64,000 bases of DNA, from contig NZ_QGTG01000004.1 in NCBI RefSeq assembly GCF_003182155.1, positions 434,001 through 498,000 on the forward strand. Reading direction: 5' to 3'. The position numbers and the translations under genes were made by a program. The notes under the pieces are model-generated. The model worked only from the letters and a program-made list of their open reading frames with translations. It searched no databases and had not been told where the DNA came from. Below are positions 60,339 to 64,000 of this stretch, piece after piece; the first letter of the stretch is position 1, and the number at the start of each line of letters is the position of its first letter. The DNA comes from Chitinophaga sp. S165 (GTDB lineage: Bacteria > Bacteroidota > Bacteroidia > Chitinophagales > Chitinophagaceae).

Positions 60339-63209
60339 TTACGCTTCTGCTTCTGCATAAGAGCTAACTGGCTCACACGTACAGATCAGGTTACGGTCTC
60401 CGTGGGTATTATTCACACGGCTGATAGACGGCCAGAACTTATTCAGTTTCACATATTCCAGCGGATAAGCTGCCTGCTGACGTGTGTAAGGACGGGTCCA
60501 GTCATCGGCAGTTACTACGAACTGTGTATGTGGCGCATGTTTCAGTACGTTCTGCTGTTTGTCAACAGCGCCGTTTTCAATTGCAGCAATTTCCTCGCGG
60601 ATAGACAGCATAGCGTCGCAGAAGCGGTCCAGTTCACCTTTATCCTCACTTTCTGTAGGCTCGATCATAATAGTGCCTGGTACAGGGAAGCTGAGGGTTG
60701 GCGCATGGAAACCGTAGTCCATTAAACGTTTTGCTACGTCTTCTGCTTCTACGCTTGCAGAGGCTTTGAATGGACGCAGGTCAACGATGAATTCATGCGC
60801 ACAGGTGCCGTTAACACCATTGTACAGGATATCGTATGCTTTTTCGAGACGCGCCTTCATGTAGTTGGCGTTCAGGATAGCGAACTGGGATGCCTTTTTC
60901 AGGCCATCTGTGCCCAGCAGGCGGATATATGCATAAGAGATCAGCAGGATGCTGGCGGAGCCATATGGGGCCGCAGAAACTGCGTTAGCATGTGCTTTGG
61001 TATCGAGGCTAACGTGACCTGGCAGGAAAGGCGCCAGATGTTTTGCCACGCAGATGGGGCCCATGCCAGGACCACCGCCGCCGTGAGGAATAGCGAATGT
61101 CTTGTGGAGGTTCAGGTGACAAACGTCTGCACCGATCAGACCAGGAGCGGTCAGACCTACCTGTGCATTCATATTGGCGCCGTCCATATATACTTGTCCA
61201 CCGTGTTCATGTACAGCTTCACAAATGTCTTTTACACTTTCTTCATACACACCGTAGGTAGAAGGGTAGGTGATCATGATACCTGCCAGGTTCTGTGAAT
61301 ACTGTGCAGCTTTCGCTTTCAGGTCGGCTACATCGATGTAACCATTCTCCAGCGCTTTCACCACTACCACCTTGAAACCTGCCATTACTGCAGATGCAGG
61401 GTTAGTACCGTGTGCAGAAATAGGGATCAGCATCACATTACGGTGCCCTTCGCCTCTGCTTTCATGCCATGCACGTATTACCAGCAAACCAGCATATTCG
61501 CCCTGGGCGCCACTGTTTGGCTGGAGGCTACAGGCGTCAAAAGCAGTCACTTTACACAGGTAATCGCTCAGCTCATCCACGATCTGCTGATAACCGCCGG
61601 TTTGGGATTTAGGTGCAAACGGGTGCATTTTGCTCCAATGGCTCCAGCTTAATGGGATCATTTCTGTAGCTGCGTTCAGTTTCATGGTACAGCTACCCAG
61701 TGATATCATTGATGTGTTCAGGGAAAGGTCTTTGTTTTCCAGCAGTTTCAGATAACGCATCATTTCAGACTCGCTGTGATGTGTGTTGAATACCGGGTGG
61801 GTCAGGTACGGAGAATTCCTTTCCAGTCCGGCAGGAACGCTGGTAGCCTTCAGTTCAGCACTGTTGCTGGTTAATTTACCTGCTTCGAAGATGCCGAGTA
61901 TATCGTTCACATCCTGGATGGTTACGGTTTCATCGAGAGAGATGACAACGCGGCCAGCTTCAGGATAGAAGAAGTTAATGCCGATCGCTTCTGCTTTATT
62001 CTTAATAGCAGCACTGTTGCTCACACGTACTTCGATCGTGTCGAAGAAGAAGGAAGCAGCTAGTTCCAGTCCTTTAGCTCTCAGCTTTTCAGCCAGTGCA
62101 TTGGTCAGGATAGCTACACGTGTAGCGATGTTCTTCAGCCCTTTAGGACCATGATAAACAGCGTACATAGCGGCCATATTAGCCAGCAGAGCCTGTGCAG
62201 TACAGATATTAGAAGTTGCTTTTTCACGTTTGATGTGCTGCTCGCGGGTCTGCAGCGCCATACGCAATGCGCGGTTGCCCTGTGCATCGATGCTCACACC
62301 GATGATACGGCCGGGGATAGAACGTTTGAAGTCGTCTTTGACAGCGAAGAATGCAGCGTGCGGACCGCCGAAGCCTAATGGTACGCCAAAGCGCTGTGCG
62401 GAACCTAATGCAGCATCAGCACCCAGTTCACCCGGAGGTGTCAGCAGTGTCAACGCCAGCAGGTCAGTAGCCATTGCTACATAAGCGCCTGCCGCATGAA
62501 CCCTTTCAACAAAGCTGCGATAGTCTTCTACGCCACCTATGCTGTTCGGATACTGTACCAGTGCACCGAAGTAAGTGTCGTCGATTGCTGCTGTGTTGTA
62601 ATTGCCTACTACTACCTCAATGTTCAGTGGCGTAGCGCGGGTGTATATAACGTCGAGTGTTTGCGGGAATGTATGAGCGTCTACAAAGAACTTCGGACGG
62701 CTCAGTTTATCATGATCTTTGTTCAGCGCACTGAAGAACATGGCCATGGCTTCTGCAGCTGCACTGGCTTCATCCAGCAGGGATGCATTCGCAATAGGAA
62801 GACCTGTCAGATCGCTTACCATTGTCTGGAAGTTCAGCAGGCTTTCCAGGCGGCCTTGTGCAATTTCAGCCTGGTATGGAGTGTACTGGGTGTACCATCC
62901 TGGATTTTCAAACACATTACGCAGGATCACGCTGGGAGTGATCGTGTCGTAATAACCCTGACCGATATAATTACGGAATACATGATTCTTCAGTGATACC
63001 TCTTTCAGATGGCGCAGGTAATCACTCTCACTCATCGCTGCTGGTACCGCCAGCGGATGCTGCATGCGGATAGCTCCCGGTACGGTCTTGCTCACCAGCT
63101 CTTCCAGGGAAGATACTCCGATGGTATCCAGCATATGATTGGTCTCAGCTTCATTTGGCCCGATATGACGGCCAACAAATTCAGTTTGTTGTATATCAAA
63201 AAGATTCAT
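60339..63209 (-). CDS. gcvP: Glycine dehydrogenase (decarboxylating), P protein, single chain
   Basis: Decarboxylates glycine and passes the aminomethyl group to lipoylated H protein of the glycine cleavage system. It is 956 residues, with both halves (alpha and beta subunits of split enzymes) fused. The ATG at 63209 gives MNLFDIQQTEFVGRHIG, the normal start; a longer frame to 63272 would run through the promoter. The PLP-binding Lys lies in CHLNLHKTFAIPHGGGGPGMGPI in the second half. The N-terminal half is the catalytically silent copy. The other gcv genes are not in the window. Expected 5' leader is about 25 nt, too short for a glycine riboswitch. Confidence 0.96.
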   Translation of the reverse strand: MNLFDIQQTEFVGRHIGPNEAETNHMLDTIGVSSLEELVSKTVPGAIRMQHPLAVPAAMSESDYLRHLKEVSLKNHVFRNYIGQGYYDTITPSVILRNVFENPGWYTQYTPYQAEIAQGRLESLLNFQTMVSDLTGLPIANASLLDEASAAAEAMAMFFSALNKDHDKLSRPKFFVDAHTFPQTLDVIYTRATPLNIEVVVGNYNTAAIDDTYFGALVQYPNSIGGVEDYRSFVERVHAAGAYVAMATDLLALTLLTPPGELGADAALGSAQRFGVPLGFGGPHAAFFAVKDDFKRSIPGRIIGVSIDAQGNRALRMALQTREQHIKREKATSNICTAQALLANMAAMYAVYHGPKGLKNIATRVAILTNALAEKLRAKGLELAASFFFDTIEVRVSNSAAIKNKAEAIGINFFYPEAGRVVISLDETVTIQDVNDILGIFEAGKLTSNSAELKATSVPAGLERNSPYLTHPVFNTHHSESEMMRYLKLLENKDLSLNTSMISLGSCTMKLNAATEMIPLSWSHWSKMHPFAPKSQTGGYQQIVDELSDYLCKVTAFDACSLQPNSGAQGEYAGLLVIRAWHESRGEGHRNVMLIPISAHGTNPASAVMAGFKVVVVKALENGYIDVADLKAKAAQYSQNLAGIMITYPSTYGVYEESVKDICEAVHEHGGQVYMDGANMNAQVGLTAPGLIGADVCHLNLHKTFAIPHGGGGPGMGPICVAKHLAPFLPGHVSLDTKAHANAVSAAPYGSASILLISYAYIRLLGTDGLKKASQFAILNANYMKARLEKAYDILYNGVNGTCAHEFIVDLRPFKASASVEAEDVAKRLMDYGFHAPTLSFPVPGTIMIEPTESEDKGELDRFCDAMLSIREEIAAIENGAVDKQQNVLKHAPHTQFVVTADDWTRPYTRQQAAYPLEYVKLNKFWPSISRVNNTHGDRNLICTCEPVSSYAEAEA

Positions 63210-63241
63210 GATGTAAAGCAGGTATGTTAGAAAAGAATGTG

Positions 63242-63273
63242 CAAAGCTATAACGTTTTTCAGCAATGGCCAAA
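63242..63273 (-). promoter_or_regulatory. gcvP promoter (TTTG-N20-TAGCTTTG)
   Basis: On the minus strand, TTTG at 63273-63270 and TAGCTTTG at 63249-63242, spaced 20 nt: a full consensus match. Transcription should start near 63235. Confidence 0.78.
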
Positions 63274-63438
63274 CCAGTGCGGTTGTTGGAGAAATTGCGG
63301 TGATAAATGCAGGAAGGAATTTACCTCAATTGTCATGAGCGTGTAAGGTGATGCCCTTCTATATACGGATAGGGTATTCCAAGTTCATAGGCATTGCCAG
63401 GAGGCCTCATGATGTTCTGTCAACTATCTGTTAATTCC

Positions 63439-63446
63439 TATCTTTG
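63439..63446 (+). promoter_or_regulatory. Promoter -7 box (TATCTTTG) of the YkgJ-type gene
   Basis: Perfect TAnnTTTG match ending 7 nt before the ATG at 63454, implying an almost leaderless transcript. A TTCTG at 63415-63419 lies 19 nt upstream and may serve as a weak -33 element. Confidence 0.6.
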
Positions 63447-63453
63447 CAGTCCG

Positions 63454-63948
63454 ATGGACGAATTACTTACAAACTGGGAACAGAAAGCCCAGGAGCAGCA
63501 GAAAACTAACAAGCAGTTCCTGCAGAAACTGCAAACGAAAAGGGGAAGGGGAGTGGAGAAGCTGCTGCCAGAACTGCACGATGAGGCTTTCAGTCATATC
63601 GACTGCCTGAAATGTGCGGGTTGCTGCAAAACGATCAGCCCGAGATTTAAGATGCCCGATATCAAACGCATTGCCAAGTATAAGGGCATGAAGGAATCCG
63701 CCTTTATTGACCAATATCTGCGCATGGATGAAGACGGGGATTATGTTGTGAAATTCAGCCCATGTCCATTCCTTGATGCTGATAACTATTGTAGCATTTA
63801 CGACGCCCGTCCGGGTGATTGTGAGAACTATCCTTACACAGACAGCTTCGATTTTATCAAGCGGCCGAACATCACTTACCTGAATAGTACCATCTGTCCG
63901 GCCGTATTTTATGTGTTGGAGAGATTGAAAAAGATCACAAAGCTATAG
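63454..63948 (+). CDS. YkgJ family cysteine-cluster protein
   Basis: 164 residues. The metal-binding pattern is visible: CLKCAGCCKTISPRF (CxxCxxCC), FSPCPFLDADNYCSIYDARPGDCENYP. These Cys residues are thought to bind zinc or an iron-sulfur cluster in the YkgJ/CxxCxxCC family, whose function is unsettled. The ATG at 63454 is chosen because the -7 box ends 7 nt before it; an upstream in-frame start at 63394 lies inside the promoter region. Convergent with whatever ends near 63953. Confidence 0.88.
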   Translation: MDELLTNWEQKAQEQQKTNKQFLQKLQTKRGRGVEKLLPELHDEAFSHIDCLKCAGCCKTISPRFKMPDIKRIAKYKGMKESAFIDQYLRMDEDGDYVVKFSPCPFLDADNYCSIYDARPGDCENYPYTDSFDFIKRPNITYLNSTICPAVFYVLERLKKITKL

Positions 63949-63952
63949 CCAC

Positions 63953-64000
63953 TTAAGGCTTCAGGTCCAGCTTACGCATAGCCGGCGAAATGATATAAGT
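63953..64000 (-). CDS. Possible C-terminal end of an unidentified gene
   Basis: The minus strand is open from the window edge to a TAA at 63953-63955, encoding TYIISPAMRKLDLKP. Only 15 residues are visible, so neither reality nor family can be judged. It would be convergent with the YkgJ-type gene, leaving 4 bp between stops. Confidence 0.25.
   Translation of the reverse strand, partial: TYIISPAMRKLDLKP

Noticed and set aside
63210..63300. Glycine riboswitch upstream of gcvP
   Set aside because: The consensus promoter leaves a leader of about 25 nt, far too short for an aptamer.
1..64000. tRNA, rRNA, insertion sequence, integrase or prophage genes
   Set aside because: None was recognised on either strand by eye; a covariance-model search would be needed to exclude a tRNA completely.

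Overview
The window reads as chromosome from a Bacteroidota bacterium, most likely Chitinophagaceae and probably Chitinophaga (inference). Supporting signs are: promoter -7 boxes of the Bacteroidota form TAnnTTTG in front of many genes; a CHU_C/type IX secretion C-terminal domain; HmuY-type lipoproteins; a chitinolytic-type GH20 enzyme; a one-chain glycine decarboxylase; and very weak Shine-Dalgarno sequences. No rRNA, tRNA, CRISPR array, insertion sequence or prophage was seen. The region looks like stable core chromosome with a few accessory loci.

Layout. 1-4.9 kb: housekeeping genes (mutS, a SpoU RNA methyltransferase, a UbiA prenyltransferase, ruvX, def). 4.9-8.0 kb: two tandem paralogous ECF sigma/anti-sigma pairs, all four genes with non-ATG starts. 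8-18 kb: secreted proteins, rluD, lipB, a PLP enzyme, a GH20 hexosaminidase, and several intergenic repeats. 18.4-27.5 kb: the isoleucine/valine genes ilvE-ilvDBNC-ilvA, preceded by a leader peptide and intrinsic terminator. 27.6-29.8 kb: two oxidoreductases. 29.9-35.6 kb: a xylose operon (symporter, xylB, xylA, galM) behind a 27-nt palindrome. 35.6-39.1 kb: small stress-type proteins, a third ECF sigma factor with a membrane-anchored anti-sigma/trypsin fusion, and a repeat lipoprotein. 39.2-47.2 kb: the Phe/Tyr/chorismate operon pheA-aminotransferase-tyrA-aroG/CM-aroB-aroA-aroC behind two leader peptides and two terminators in series. 47.2-51 kb: an FKBP isomerase, a CocE-type hydrolase and small proteins. 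51.4-59.2 kb: an iron/heme-uptake-like locus (PchR-like AraC regulator, TonB receptor, two HmuY-like and two DUF5018-like lipoproteins). 59.6-64 kb: a small unknown protein, gcvP and a YkgJ-type protein.

The most interesting content is regulatory RNA too short for ordinary gene calling. The ilv leader encodes Leu-Val(6)-Ile(2). The aromatic operon has two consecutive leaders: one with 10 of 12 residues Phe/Tyr/Trp, and one with 11 Phe/Tyr codons in a row. Each leader is followed by a terminator hairpin and has an upstream segment able to pair with the terminator's 5' arm, the layout of ribosome-mediated attenuation. The serial double attenuator is the best candidate here for a little-described system. 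A second regulatory link is a TACCAT-n3-CGGA motif, found twice before the AraC-type gene and twice before the HmuY/TonB operon.
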